Shown here one piece after another: positions 53,160 to 62,664 of a stretch of DNA of 64,000 nucleotides. A program made the position numbers and the translations under genes. The stretch spans positions 1 to 64,000 of the forward strand of contig JAJDAH010000342.1 of the NCBI GenBank assembly GCA_029261965.1. Reading direction: 5' to 3'. Each line of letters opens with the position of its first letter. Within the stretch, counting starts at the first letter, position 1. The notes under the pieces were generated by a model. That model saw only the letters and a program-made list of their open reading frames with translations, was not told the origin of the DNA and searched no databases. This DNA is from Polyangiaceae bacterium. Lineage in GTDB: Bacteria; Myxococcota_A; Polyangia; Polyangiales; Polyangiaceae.

Positions 53160-53228
53160 GGGTTCCTGATAGGATCCACGTCTCCCAGCGTAAAGCCGGG
53201 GGCGTGTTTTTTTCCGAGGACCATCCCC

Positions 53229-54188
53229 GTGCGCTTCCTATTCGTCATGGACCCCGTCGAGAAGATGCTTCCCGACAAGGACACTTCGTTCGCTTTCATG
53301 CGCGGCGCGCGCGCTCTCGGGCACGAGTGCATGCACTGCCTGCCTCGACAGATATTCAACCGTGGCGACCGGGTCTTCGCCCGAGCACGCTCCGTCGAGG
53401 TTTCGGACACGCCGCCGCACACGAAAATCGACACCGAAGAGACGGTCGAGGTGGGCAAGCTCGACGCCGTTTTCATTCGGCTCGACCCTCCATTCGACAC
53501 CGAGTACGCACACTTGACCCGTCAGCTCGATCTCGTGAAGCGTGAGGTGCTCGTGCTCAACGATCCCCAAGGCCTCCGCAACGCGAACGAAAAGCTCTAC
53601 GCGTTTCATTTCGCGAAATGGATGCCAGACACTCTCGTCGCGGCCGATCCCGAGCAGATCATCGACTTTGTCAAAGAGGTCGGGGGTCGCGCCGTCATCA
53701 AACCACTCGATGGCGCCGGTGGCAGCGGCGTGCTCGGACTGAACGTCGAGGACAAGAACCTGCGATCGATCGCCGACATCATGACCGGCGAGGGGCAGAA
53801 CCTCGCCCTCGTGCAAAGATACGAACCCGCCGTGCGTCAAGGCGACAAACGTGTGCTCATGCTCGACGGCAAGCTACTCGGAGCCATCCTGAGGGTGCCC
53901 CAAGCCGATGACATTCGTGCGAACATCCACGTCGGCGGGCGTGTCGAGCCCACCCAGCTCGATGCGACGGAGCAAGAGCTCGTCGAAGAGGTCGGCCCTG
54001 CACTCGCCGAAGAAGGGCTCTATTTCGTGGGCCTCGACCTCATCGGGGGCCGACTCATCGAAGTGAACGTCACCAGCCCAACCGGGATCCAAGAGCTAGG
54101 AGCCCATACGGGCGACCAGCCCGAACACACGGTGATTCGGTGGGTGGAGGAACGCGCCAGGTCGATGGCGAGCGGTCGGGACGGCTGA
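53229..54188 (+). CDS. gshB: Glutathione synthetase
   Basis: A 319-residue enzyme, the usual GshB length, with RFLFVMDPVEKMLPDKDTSF, FIRLDPPFDTEY, ATP-grasp segments AVIKPLDGAGGSGV and RVLMLDGKLLGAI, and EVNVTSPTGIQEL. It joins gamma-glutamylcysteine to glycine with ATP. The start is GTG 53229, with GAGGA eight or so bases upstream; the frame is open far upstream but only as the shadow of ggt on the other strand. Confidence 0.93.
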   Translation: MRFLFVMDPVEKMLPDKDTSFAFMRGARALGHECMHCLPRQIFNRGDRVFARARSVEVSDTPPHTKIDTEETVEVGKLDAVFIRLDPPFDTEYAHLTRQLDLVKREVLVLNDPQGLRNANEKLYAFHFAKWMPDTLVAADPEQIIDFVKEVGGRAVIKPLDGAGGSGVLGLNVEDKNLRSIADIMTGEGQNLALVQRYEPAVRQGDKRVLMLDGKLLGAILRVPQADDIRANIHVGGRVEPTQLDATEQELVEEVGPALAEEGLYFVGLDLIGGRLIEVNVTSPTGIQELGAHTGDQPEHTVIRWVEERARSMASGRDG

Positions 54189-54238
54189 TCCTTCACAAAA
54201 ACTTGTCCGCTACGCCGCCCTGGAGCGACCGTTCGGCC

Positions 54239-54550
54239 ATGGCCCGCTCCTGTGAAGTTTGCACCAGTCTCACGGCGTCGACCGGCGCCCTCGTCCCCAG
54301 CAAGAGCGGCAGACTCCGTCGGATGGTGTTCGACGACCGCATCATTGCGTTGTGCGAGGAGCACGCTCTCGAGATCCGGGAAAATGACCTCCGTAGCCTC
54401 GAAGCAGTTCAGGAACACTTCCTCGAGCCGTTCCCCGGCCAGCGCTCGCTGGTGTCGCGCCGTTCACCGATGGAGCGCCGGGTGTTTCCTGCGCGACCCG
54501 AAGGCCGTCGAGCCGCCGACGGACGACGAGCCGGCGACAAGCTCGATTGA
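54239..54550 (+). CDS. Small CxxC protein, function unknown
   Basis: A 103-residue protein beginning MARSCEVCTSLTASTGALVP and later carrying IALCEEH, so a C-x2-C plus C-x-x-H type zinc site is possible. The C terminus is very basic and ends with RRVFPARPEGRR...GRRAGDK. I do not recognise a family. The next stretch carries two copies of AGCTCGATTGAAG in tandem (54540-54565) and a GAAGAG...CTCTTC hairpin (54562-54578). Confidence 0.55.
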   Translation: MARSCEVCTSLTASTGALVPSKSGRLRRMVFDDRIIALCEEHALEIRENDLRSLEAVQEHFLEPFPGQRSLVSRRSPMERRVFPARPEGRRAADGRRAGDKLD

Positions 54551-54686
54551 AGAGCTCGATTGAAGAGCTCGCCTCTTCTGCTGGAGACGGCGCGGCCACT
54601 CTGAGGCCGATGCCCGCCGATTTGTCGCCAGTTCCGGTCTAGAACTTGCGCGAGGGGTGTTCCGGGACTAATCGCGTGCTCGGGCG

Positions 54687-57488
54687 ATGGGCGCACTACG
54701 AAACATCGGGGCCGGGCTGCTTTTTCTGGGAAGCGGAGCGGTCGCTGCGACCAGCTGCACCCCACAATCCTCCGAGCGCCTCGACCAAACCGTGTCGAAG
54801 GTCATCGCCGACGCGTCGGCAACCTTCGTCTTGGCACAAGCGGGCTCCTTCACGACGGGGACGGTGAACCTGGGAGGGCTTGGTCCGGCGTCGCTGGCCG
54901 CGCCACGTGGTCTCGCCGTGGACTCCGCGAACGGGATCTACGTCGCAGACCTCGCCAACCACCGCGTGCTGCATTTTGCTTCCGGCGAGACCACCGCCGA
55001 CGCGGTGTTCGGACAACCGGACTTCACGAGCTCGGACGCGAACAACGGCGGGATCTCAGCTCAGTCTACGAGTGCTCCCGTCGACGTCGCATTTTTTTCA
55101 GGGAACGCCGACGGGGGAGCCGGCGCCGGGCTGTTGGTCGCCGATTCGCAGAACCATCGGATCCTCTTCGTGCCCCAGTCTTCTTCGACGGCCACCCGCG
55201 TCTACGGTCAAAATGGGGATTTCACCACCGCGGACCGTGCCAACCCGCCGACCGCCGATTCCCTGTTTCAACCGATGGGCGTCGACGTCGCGCCCGACGG
55301 CACCGTGTTCGCCGTGGACCAGCAGAACCACCGGGTGCTCCGTTTCTCCGCCGGATCCACGACCGCCGACCGGGTCTATGGACAGCTCGGCTCGTTCACG
55401 AGTCGAGTCCAAAACATCGGCGGCGTGAGCGCCGACTCGCTCAAGAGCCCGAGCGCCGTAGCGGTAGACCCCGCCGGCGGGATCTACGTCGCCGACGGTG
55501 GCAATTGGCGCGCCCTGCACTATCCGACCGGATCGACCACCGCCGACCGCGTCTATGGGCAGCAGGGTTCTTTCGCGGCCGCATTCCCCAACAATGGCGG
55601 GCGTAGCGCAGACTCACTCGATCGCGCCGACGGGTTGCTGGCGCTCACGGGGGAGCTTTGGATCTCGGACACCGGGAACAATCGAGCCTTGCGCTACGAG
55701 GGCGCGACGACGACCGCGTCTCTGGTCCTCGGCCAGCGGGGCAGCTTCACGTCCGGCAACGGCAATGCCGGCGGCCGTGACGCCGAGTCTCTGAACCGAC
55801 CAGCGGGGCTCGCCATGGATGCCCTGGGAGATCTGTACGTCGCCGACTCGCTCAACCACCGGGTGCTCGGCTTCGCCGAGTCCTGCGCCACCGTCGGGTG
55901 CGACGACGGCAATCCATGCACCGACGACACCTGCGAGCCGACGGGAATTTGCAGCACGGCCGTCGCGGCAATTCCGCCAACGGCGTGCGGTGGTTTCACG
56001 TGCGACCCGGCGACCCTGGCTTGCCGGTCCACCTGCGCCGGTGACGCGGAGTGCGCCAGCGCTCACCAATGCGTTCTCGGCCGATGCGTCCGGACCTGCA
56101 CCGCGAGCAGCGAGTGCCCGACCGGTAGCCCGTGCGTCGATGGGTGGTGCTGTGGCTCGGCCTGCTCTGGCCCGTGTGAAGCGTGCGACGTCGCCGGAAT
56201 GGAGGGCACCTGCAGCCCGACGGCGGCTTCGGCGGATCCGAGCAGCGAGTGCCGCGGATATCTCTGCGACGGCAGTCGTTTTTGCACCACCTCGTGCACG
56301 ATGGACTCCGAATGCGCCTCGGGCTTCCGCTGCAACGGCGGCGTGTGCACGAAAGACTGCACCGATGCGAGCGACTGCAACACCGGACCGTGCGTCGATG
56401 AGGCGTGTTGCTCGGCGCTCGGCTGCGCCGCGGGCACGACCTGCAACTACGACGACGCCCTCGCCGGCACGTGCATCAAAGTCGACGGCGCCACCTGCAC
56501 GGACTCCGCGGAATGTGGGTCCGGCCAATGCGTCGACGGAGTTTGTTGCGACACCGTCTGCGACGGCACTTGCGAGGCCTGCAACGTGGCCGGCGCGAGA
56601 GGGACCTGTTCGCCAATCCCCGACGGCCTGGATCCAGACGAGGAGTGCCCGACCGACGCCCCGGTATGCGGCGGATTTTGCGACGGCGCGCGCGCGTGCC
56701 GGTCGACGCCCGCCGGAACGGTGTGCGTGACCCCGTTCTGCAGCGACGGCATTCTCCGCGAGCAGACGGTATGCGACGGCACCGGCGCGGTTTGCCCAGT
56801 ACCCGCCAGTCGCCCGTGCGCCGACGCCTTCAACTGCACTCCCAACGGCCTGGGCTGCCGGACGAGTTGCACGAGCGCGTCCCACTGCGCGCCGGGAGCC
56901 ACCTGCCAGAGCGGCAGGTGCGTCGTGCAGACCGCGCGAACATGCACCGAGGACAGTCAGTGCCCAACGGGGTTCTGCACTGACGGCTTTTGTTGCAACG
57001 ATCGATGTTCCGGCGTGTGCCGCTCGTGTGGCATCGCAGGCACGGAAGGCGTTTGCATCCCTCACGCCGCAGGCACGGATCCGGATCGAGAATGCTCGGA
57101 AAACGGCGACGTGTGCGTCGGCTCCTGCAACGGCGACGATCAGTGTACGCCGGCGGCTCTTGGTACGCTCTGCAGCGAAGCGGCGTGTGCCGATCGCGTG
57201 ACCCTGAGCCCGGAACGACTCTGCCCCGGCGAGGGTCAGCGTTGCCCGTCTGGTTTTCAGGATTGTTCCCCCGGCAGCTGTTCCGCTGACGCCTGTCAAC
57301 TCGCGTGCTCGGCGAGCGAGGACTGCTCCGCTGGGGCCATCTGCCGCGACGGAGCATGCGTTTTTCCGAGCGACGCCGGCGGTTGTGCTTGCCGAGGAGC
57401 GGGCCGATCGGGGCATAGTCACCCTTGGTGGGTGCTGCTCGCCCTCGGGGGCCTGGCGAGACGGCGGAGCATGCGGAACAACGGGTGA
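54687..57488 (+). CDS. NHL-repeat and Cys-rich surface protein with MYXO-CTERM-like tail
   Basis: A 933-residue exported protein. After a lipoprotein-type N terminus (SGAVAATSC) come about six NHL-type repeats (~50-400) with the recurring motif PxGLAVDxxGxIYVADxxNHRVL, then ~500 residues of Cys-rich units (CxSxxECxxG-type, Dickkopf/EGF-like). It ends with a MYXO-CTERM-like tail: GGCACRGAG, a hydrophobic WWVLLALGGLA and RRR. Such tails direct surface display. The stop overlaps the next start (GTGA), so the two are probably co-translated. Confidence 0.87.
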   Translation: MGALRNIGAGLLFLGSGAVAATSCTPQSSERLDQTVSKVIADASATFVLAQAGSFTTGTVNLGGLGPASLAAPRGLAVDSANGIYVADLANHRVLHFASGETTADAVFGQPDFTSSDANNGGISAQSTSAPVDVAFFSGNADGGAGAGLLVADSQNHRILFVPQSSSTATRVYGQNGDFTTADRANPPTADSLFQPMGVDVAPDGTVFAVDQQNHRVLRFSAGSTTADRVYGQLGSFTSRVQNIGGVSADSLKSPSAVAVDPAGGIYVADGGNWRALHYPTGSTTADRVYGQQGSFAAAFPNNGGRSADSLDRADGLLALTGELWISDTGNNRALRYEGATTTASLVLGQRGSFTSGNGNAGGRDAESLNRPAGLAMDALGDLYVADSLNHRVLGFAESCATVGCDDGNPCTDDTCEPTGICSTAVAAIPPTACGGFTCDPATLACRSTCAGDAECASAHQCVLGRCVRTCTASSECPTGSPCVDGWCCGSACSGPCEACDVAGMEGTCSPTAASADPSSECRGYLCDGSRFCTTSCTMDSECASGFRCNGGVCTKDCTDASDCNTGPCVDEACCSALGCAAGTTCNYDDALAGTCIKVDGATCTDSAECGSGQCVDGVCCDTVCDGTCEACNVAGARGTCSPIPDGLDPDEECPTDAPVCGGFCDGARACRSTPAGTVCVTPFCSDGILREQTVCDGTGAVCPVPASRPCADAFNCTPNGLGCRTSCTSASHCAPGATCQSGRCVVQTARTCTEDSQCPTGFCTDGFCCNDRCSGVCRSCGIAGTEGVCIPHAAGTDPDRECSENGDVCVGSCNGDDQCTPAALGTLCSEAACADRVTLSPERLCPGEGQRCPSGFQDCSPGSCSADACQLACSASEDCSAGAICRDGACVFPSDAGGCACRGAGRSGHSHPWWVLLALGGLARRRSMRNNG

Positions 57489-58591
57489 ATCAGAGACTGA
57501 TCGACGCCGCCATCCTCGTTGCTGTGGCGGCCGGAGCCATCACCGCCATTACCTGGCGCGCATCGCCGCCGTCTCGATCGCGCGAGCATCCACCGTTCGA
57601 CGCGCTCGACGCGGTTCCGCGAGACGCACCGTTCGTCGCGACGCTCGACCTCGGCCGGTTGCGGGACAGCCCACTCGGCAGCGTGCTCGCCGGAAGTGGA
57701 CGAGAGCTCTGGGGGCTCGGCAGCATCGAAGATGTTTGCGGCACCGATCCGACCGCGAGCATGCGCTCGCTCGCCCTCGTGCTGCCGCCAGACTTGCAAA
57801 TCGCCGGCGAGGCGAGGGACGACGTCGGATTCGCGGCCGGTGGCGACTTCGACGCCGAAGAAATCGTTCGCTGCGCCTCGGCAACCCTCGACAGGCGCGG
57901 GGGGCGCGCGGTGTCAACGCACTTGGGCTCGTTCATCGCCGTGCGCGACGCGAGTGGCAGCAGCGTCGGCGAGGTGGGTGTTCGCGATGGCGGGCCGGTG
58001 CTCTTCGCGGACGGTGCGACGCTCCGGGAAATGGTCGACACCGCGGACGGCAGAACGCCCAGTGCAAAGAAGAGCGCTACCCACACACGGCTGCGCAAAG
58101 CCCTGGGCACCGACGGAGCTTTGATCGCGACATGGAAGCTCGCTCCCGATTGGCTCGCGCGACTCACCGGTGAGCCGCTTGCCCGGCTGTCTCCACTTTC
58201 GAGAGCGACGGCAATGGCGTTGCGGATCGACTTGGTGCCCGAGGTGAAAATCCGCGCGGCCATCGAGTGTGGCGCCGCCGAGCTCTGCGGCGAGATCTCG
58301 ACTCTCGTCGAATGGTTTAGAGAAGAGCACTTGGCGCCGTCGGCAGCCGATCTGGGGCTCGACCTGAGCGCTCAGCGCTTCCTCATCACGGAGGCGCCGA
58401 GCCTCGTCGTCATCGAGCACGTGATCGACCAAGACGAAGCAGAGATTGCTATCGTTCGCGCGCTGTCACGAATCAGCCGGCCGTCGGCGCCCCACCGCGA
58501 CCCTTCGGAGACCGAGCAAGTCAAGACTCCCGACGAGATCATCGACCCCACCGAACCGCGAACGGTTCCTCAGCGAGAGGTTCCTCCGTGA
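57485..58591 (+). CDS. Membrane-anchored protein coupled to the Cys-rich surface protein
   Basis: A 368-residue protein: an N-terminal membrane helix (LIDAAILVAVAAGAITAI), then a periplasmic/extracellular region with recurring alternating strands (VPRDAPFVATLDLGRLRDSPLG, SMRSLALVLPPDLQI, GFAAGGDFDAEEI). No family recognised. GTG 57485 overlaps the stop of the Cys-rich protein gene by four bases, so the partner role is implied by position only. Confidence 0.7.
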   Translation: MNQRLIDAAILVAVAAGAITAITWRASPPSRSREHPPFDALDAVPRDAPFVATLDLGRLRDSPLGSVLAGSGRELWGLGSIEDVCGTDPTASMRSLALVLPPDLQIAGEARDDVGFAAGGDFDAEEIVRCASATLDRRGGRAVSTHLGSFIAVRDASGSSVGEVGVRDGGPVLFADGATLREMVDTADGRTPSAKKSATHTRLRKALGTDGALIATWKLAPDWLARLTGEPLARLSPLSRATAMALRIDLVPEVKIRAAIECGAAELCGEISTLVEWFREEHLAPSAADLGLDLSAQRFLITEAPSLVVIEHVIDQDEAEIAIVRALSRISRPSAPHRDPSETEQVKTPDEIIDPTEPRTVPQREVPP

Positions 58592-58613
58592 GCGGCGGTC
58601 TCGGTCCTGCGGT

Positions 58614-59456
58614 TCACCCAGTAGTCCAGCGCAGCAAGCGCTCACCCAGCTCGTCGACGTAGGTCTGTCGCTCGGGCTCGTTGAGTAGCTCGTGGAACCT
58701 GCCGTCGACCAAACGAACCTCTTTGTCTTCGCTCGCGAATGAATTTGCCAAGCGCTCGGCTTTGTTGGCGTCGGCCACTCGGTCGTCCCCGGCGATCAAG
58801 CAGAACACGGGGAGCTTGACGAATGGCGCCAGCTCTTCGAGAGCGACTTGCGCCGCCTCACTCTGCACGAACCATCCGACCGTCACGTGCTGAACCAGAA
58901 GGGGGTCCTCGTCGTACTTGCGCGCCCGGTCGGCGTCGTGCGTCAAATCGCGGCCAGCGAGGCCAGACTTTTGAGGCAGACGCGGTACGACCCTGGAAAC
59001 CACGCGGCCGAGGGCTTTCTGCACCGCGGGCACCTTCATCGCCAATCCGAAGAACGGCGAGGTCATCGCCAGACCCGAATAGCGGTTTTGCCTCGACAGC
59101 GCGACATGCGTGGAGATGAGCCCGCCGAGACTGTGACCGAAGAGGGCGGGTTTGCCCGCGGCGGCCCAACGCTCGTCTTTGCTCGCCTCTTCGATCACGT
59201 CTTCGGCGTCCGTGACGTAGTCGCGAAATTTTCGAACGTGCCCCCGTGGACCTTCCGAGTGACCGTGGCCACGAAGATCGTAGCTAGCCACGATGAGTCC
59301 GAGGGAGTTCCACGTAGCTATCGCCTCGGCGTACCGCGCGCGGTGCTCGGCGTAGCCGTGCGTCAAGAGCACCGCACCACGAGCGTCCGCCTCGGGAGCA
59401 TGAAGCTCCCAGCTCAGCTTGGGACTGTAGGAGTCACGCCGTTCGAGCAGCGGCAC
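58614..59456 (-). CDS. Alpha/beta hydrolase, monoacylglycerol-lipase/lysophospholipase-like
   Basis: A 280-residue alpha/beta hydrolase with LLTHGYAEHRARYAEAI, YDLRGHGHSEGPRG, the nucleophile elbow GHSLGGLISTHVAL and DGRFHELLNEPE (His). This is the lysophospholipase/monoglyceride lipase motif set (HG-E-H, GHSxGG, H-EL). Cytoplasmic. The start is GTG 59456. Confidence 0.87.
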   Translation of the reverse strand: MPLLERRDSYSPKLSWELHAPEADARGAVLLTHGYAEHRARYAEAIATWNSLGLIVASYDLRGHGHSEGPRGHVRKFRDYVTDAEDVIEEASKDERWAAAGKPALFGHSLGGLISTHVALSRQNRYSGLAMTSPFFGLAMKVPAVQKALGRVVSRVVPRLPQKSGLAGRDLTHDADRARKYDEDPLLVQHVTVGWFVQSEAAQVALEELAPFVKLPVFCLIAGDDRVADANKAERLANSFASEDKEVRLVDGRFHELLNEPERQTYVDELGERLLRWTTG

Positions 59457-59490
59457 GCGGGATTTCTACCATGCGACGCCACCGAAGCGC

Positions 59491-60429
59491 TCACATTCCA
59501 GCGGTGATGAACGCCGTGGGAGGCTCGAGCAAGCCGCGGTTGGGCTTGCCGGTCCACTGACAGACGCCCTGAAGACAGTCGAAATCGGCTTCTTCGGCGA
59601 CCTTGTTGTTCCCGCGGTCGGTCACTTCCACCACGATCTCGAGCGCGATGTTCGCCGGGCTCGCGGTTCTGAGACCGATGTCGAATCCCGTCAGGCCCGC
59701 AATCATACCGGGGATGTACTGATCGACGAGCGGATCGTTCGACGACTGGTTGCGAAACGAAAACGCGTGATTGACGAGGTTCACCGGACCGGTGCCCTCC
59801 TGATCGTCCGCCGGTGGGGGCACGACCTGGATGATGTTCATCACGGTGCTGAAGTCGATGGCGAGCTCTTGCATGTCTTCGAGGGTGAACGTCCCGGTGA
59901 CTCGGGACTCTTCGTCCGAATCGGTTCCGGGTAGCGGGAAGAACGACTGGATGCCCGACAGATTGGGCAGCAGCTCTTCTTCGTCGATGACGGCTTGACC
60001 GGGCCAGTAGCGACCGAACTCGTTCCAAGGATCCACGAGCAGATTCACCTCGTGGGTGTTCGCGTCGAGATTGGTGATCGTCCAGGTCACCTGGACGTCG
60101 ATGTCCCCCTTTTTGATGTACGGCTCCGAGGGAAAAGGAGCCACTCCGCCGCCGAGAGCAGCGGATTCTGCCGCCGTCGGTGTCATGACAGGAAACTGAA
60201 CGGGCAGCTTCACTTCGTAGTACTCGGCTTCATCGCTCATGTAGGCCGGCGCCATGTCGGCCGTCATGCCGAGCACGACTGGCTCGAGCGTGCGCGTGTC
60301 GTCGCGATTGCTGCATCCCATGGCCACGCACCCCGCCAGGAGGGCACCGAGCAATACGGGGCTTCGAGGCCCCAAACCGTGGGGGCAGGCCCCCAAATCA
60401 GGACGACTAGAAGTAGAAGAATTGCGCAT
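59491..60429 (-). CDS. Putative lipoprotein
   Basis: A 312-residue protein with a signal ending LAGC or AMGC (two possible lipobox Cys), and a beta-rich domain with IKKGDIDVQVTWTITNLDANTHEVNLLVDPWNE, which looks like an Ig-like or choice-of-anchor domain. The N-terminal 30 codons overlie two GC-rich hairpins. No specific family. ATG 60429. Confidence 0.7.
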   Translation of the reverse strand: MRNSSTSSRPDLGACPHGLGPRSPVLLGALLAGCVAMGCSNRDDTRTLEPVVLGMTADMAPAYMSDEAEYYEVKLPVQFPVMTPTAAESAALGGGVAPFPSEPYIKKGDIDVQVTWTITNLDANTHEVNLLVDPWNEFGRYWPGQAVIDEEELLPNLSGIQSFFPLPGTDSDEESRVTGTFTLEDMQELAIDFSTVMNIIQVVPPPADDQEGTGPVNLVNHAFSFRNQSSNDPLVDQYIPGMIAGLTGFDIGLRTASPANIALEIVVEVTDRGNNKVAEEADFDCLQGVCQWTGKPNRGLLEPPTAFITAGM

Positions 60430-60466
60430 GGTTTTGCCTCGAGGCGAAAAGACCCGAAGTCAGTAT

Positions 60467-60486
60467 GCCACTGGCGTGCCAGTGGC
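60467..60486. other. Perfect 8-bp inverted repeat
   Basis: GCCACTGG-CGTG-CCAGTGGC lies between the lipoprotein start and the AgmX-type stop. It may terminate the upstream minus-strand transcript or bind a regulator; no T-tract follows. Confidence 0.4.
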
Positions 60487-60517
60487 GCCTCCCTGGCCGG
60501 GCTCGCGAAGCTCGGGG

Positions 60518-61894
60518 CTACTTCTTGCTCGGGCGGAACACGAACGGCCAATTGGCGTTGGTGCTCTTGTCGGCGGCGGGGAACTTGAGCCGCGAGATCT
60601 GACGTTTGATGCAACCCGCGACGCGAGCGTTTCCTAGCGAATTCCCACCGATGCCCACGCCGGCAACGCTGCCGCCGGGGGTGATGCTCCAGCTCACGCT
60701 CACCGAACCCTGAAGCGTCGGGTTTCGGGCCGCAGCGGATTCGTAACAAGCGCGGAAGGCGCCGTACCGAGACATGACCACCCGCGAGATCTGTTGCGGT
60801 GTGAGTCCTTGCCCACGTTTCGCCTTCGCTTTGCCTTCGACTTTCTTTTCGCCGCCAGCGCCGTCGCCGTCGCCCTTGCCGCCACGACCACGACCGCCTC
60901 GGCCGCGACCGCCGGGACCTCCGGACCCTCGCCCGTAGCCGCCTCCCTTGCCGGGCCCCCATCCCGTGCTCATCGTGCCTGATCCGAACGGAACTCCGCC
61001 CGGGCCGTCGCCACCACCCCCGGCGCCGGTTCCTTTGAACCCGGTGCCGGTGCCGCGGCCCAGGACGATTCGATCCGACCGCAAGCCGCCCAACGCTTCG
61101 GCGACCGAGCTGATGGTCCCGAGCGTCTTTTGCACCTCGTCGCCGACATCGCTGGCCAGCACTTCGCTCATTCCTCCCAGACCCGCAGCCGGATCCCCCA
61201 TCTGCTCGGTTTTGTCCTCTTTGCCTTTGCGGCCGAGCGAGCCCTCCGAGCCGGCGATTTTCTTGCCGCCGCCTTGATCCTTTTTGTCCTTGGCGCCGGG
61301 GTCTTCGATGCCCTTGCCCTTGTCACCGTCGTCGCTCTTCGGCAGCTCGACTTCTTCGAGGTCCATGTTCATGCGGTCGAACAACTCGCTCCGCGAAACG
61401 AGCTCGAGCGGCTTTTCGATGTCCGGCGGCGTCGACAGCAGCGCGAACACCGTCATGCTGCCGCCGATGAAGGTCAGAGAGAAGACGAACGAAAACACCA
61501 GCGTCCAGTCGAAACGACGACGCTTGGCGAGCACCGGAGCCACCGGCGTGAACTGAAAGAAGACGCTGAGGCTGCCGTACTGCAGAAGACCGTAATCGCC
61601 GGCGACGATGGGAACCAGCGCGCCAGTCTGGGCGAGAGTCGCCGGGTTTTCTTCGCGTCCCCGCAAGTAGAGGACTCCCCCCGTTGCGCCGCGCGCGTCG
61701 AGCTCCCACCCCGCGCCCACGGCGCGCACTGGCAGGTCCGCGACCGCACTCCCGTCGGGTTTGGGCAGAACCGACTCCTCGGCGTCGCCGATGCCGAAGG
61801 ATTGGCCGGCGCCGAGGTCCCTCACCGCCAGCACGGTGGACCCCCAAACCGCCGCGGCACGCAGGACGACCGACTGTTGAACCGGGGCGCTCAT
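60518..61894 (-). CDS. AgmX/PglI-type TonB-like protein
   Basis: The 458-residue protein has an N-terminal soluble domain (~1-135), one membrane helix (WTLVFSFVFSLTFIGGSMTVF) near 155, an acidic and Gly-rich (GGxG repeated) linker, and the AgmX/PglI C-terminal domain: FRACYESAAARNPTLQGSVSV, SITPGGSV and KRQISRLKFPA. AgmX/PglI proteins belong to the motility and envelope apparatus of myxobacteria. A short secreted protein gene overlaps its start (ATGA), suggesting a pair. Confidence 0.8.
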   Translation of the reverse strand: MSAPVQQSVVLRAAAVWGSTVLAVRDLGAGQSFGIGDAEESVLPKPDGSAVADLPVRAVGAGWELDARGATGGVLYLRGREENPATLAQTGALVPIVAGDYGLLQYGSLSVFFQFTPVAPVLAKRRRFDWTLVFSFVFSLTFIGGSMTVFALLSTPPDIEKPLELVSRSELFDRMNMDLEEVELPKSDDGDKGKGIEDPGAKDKKDQGGGKKIAGSEGSLGRKGKEDKTEQMGDPAAGLGGMSEVLASDVGDEVQKTLGTISSVAEALGGLRSDRIVLGRGTGTGFKGTGAGGGGDGPGGVPFGSGTMSTGWGPGKGGGYGRGSGGPGGRGRGGRGRGGKGDGDGAGGEKKVEGKAKAKRGQGLTPQQISRVVMSRYGAFRACYESAAARNPTLQGSVSVSWSITPGGSVAGVGIGGNSLGNARVAGCIKRQISRLKFPAADKSTNANWPFVFRPSKK

Positions 61895-62319
61895 CTGAGG
61901 GCTGGACTACGCCTCGTGTCGGAAAGTTCCCGCAAAAATGACCGGTGACCCAGCGCGCCGGTGTTGAACTCAGCCCGCACCCGCCGCAGAAAATAGATGA
62001 TTTGCGGCGACTTGAGCCGCCCTTCGACCTCGACGGCACCGAACGTGTAGGTCTTCACGCCCTCTTCTTTTTCCTTTTCGACTTTGACGACCGCGGGCCC
62101 GTCGCCCTGCTTGCTCGCCGCAACCTTTTTGTCCGGCGCGGCCTTTTTCTCCCGGCTCTTATCGTCGGCCGGCTTCGTCTCCGGCGTCTCCGGATCCGCA
62201 GCCGCTGCTTCCTTCGGTGCCTTGCCTTTGCCCTTCGGCTTTTGCCCGGCTGCCGGAAGCGCAAAAGCCATGGCCAGCACGGCTACTGCCACGGGGAGCC
62301 ACGTCTGACGTCGGCGCAT
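61891..62319 (-). CDS. Small secreted Lys/Ala-rich protein, AgmX-coupled
   Basis: A 142-residue protein with a signal peptide (MRRRQTWLPVAVAVLAMAFA...AAG), a Lys/Ala/Pro-rich linker and a short C-terminal segment (VEVEGRLKSPQIIYFLRRVRAEFNT). The segment VEVEGRLKSPQIIYFLRR resembles repeats near AgmX-family proteins in other myxobacteria. ATG 62319 is preferred because it places the signal peptide first. Its stop overlaps the AgmX-type start by four bases. Confidence 0.7.
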   Translation of the reverse strand: MRRRQTWLPVAVAVLAMAFALPAAGQKPKGKGKAPKEAAAADPETPETKPADDKSREKKAAPDKKVAASKQGDGPAVVKVEKEKEEGVKTYTFGAVEVEGRLKSPQIIYFLRRVRAEFNTGALGHRSFLRELSDTRRSPALR

Positions 62320-62454
62320 GGGCGAATCAGCATAGCCGGGAATCCAGGCGCCGTCAGCTCCACCGCCGGCCACGGGTTCGGAGGTGTTTTCGCCGGGGAG
62401 CAGATCGAGACTTTTCTTAGCAACTGGAGGGGCACCGGGGCCGATAGGGCCGGC

Positions 62455-62649
62455 ATGAGCCAGCCAACCCTTTCCGATCCCTTCGACGCGCGCATCGACT
62501 CGTACCTGCGGGAGATCGCGCGGCAAGACGAGCAGCTCGGTCACGTCCGCCTCGGCCTCTCCGAGCTCGAGAGCGACGCGCAAATCGTTTTCGACTCGCT
62601 ACCCGAGCTCGGAAGCACGGAAACCGTCCCGGTCGGGACACGCGGATAG
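62455..62649 (+). CDS. Small protein upstream of putative type III translocator genes
   Basis: A 64-residue, acidic and helical protein (PFDARIDSYLREIARQDEQL). It is the first gene of the putative type III secretion translocator group and its length suits a needle or small chaperone, but no diagnostic motif was found. ATG 62455, 15 bases before the next gene. Confidence 0.5.
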   Translation: MSQPTLSDPFDARIDSYLREIARQDEQLGHVRLGLSELESDAQIVFDSLPELGSTETVPVGTRG

Positions 62650-62664
62650 AAGGAGACCATCAAC

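Noticed and set aside
51447-53228. The upstream part of the gshB reading frame
   Set aside because: The frame is open through the ggt gene on the opposite strand, but glutathione synthetase similarity starts only at 53229, where a ribosome site is present.
55614-57422. A 602-codon open frame on the minus strand within the NHL/Cys-rich gene
   Set aside because: It is an Ala/Arg-rich shadow; the plus strand encodes ordered NHL and Cys-rich repeats.
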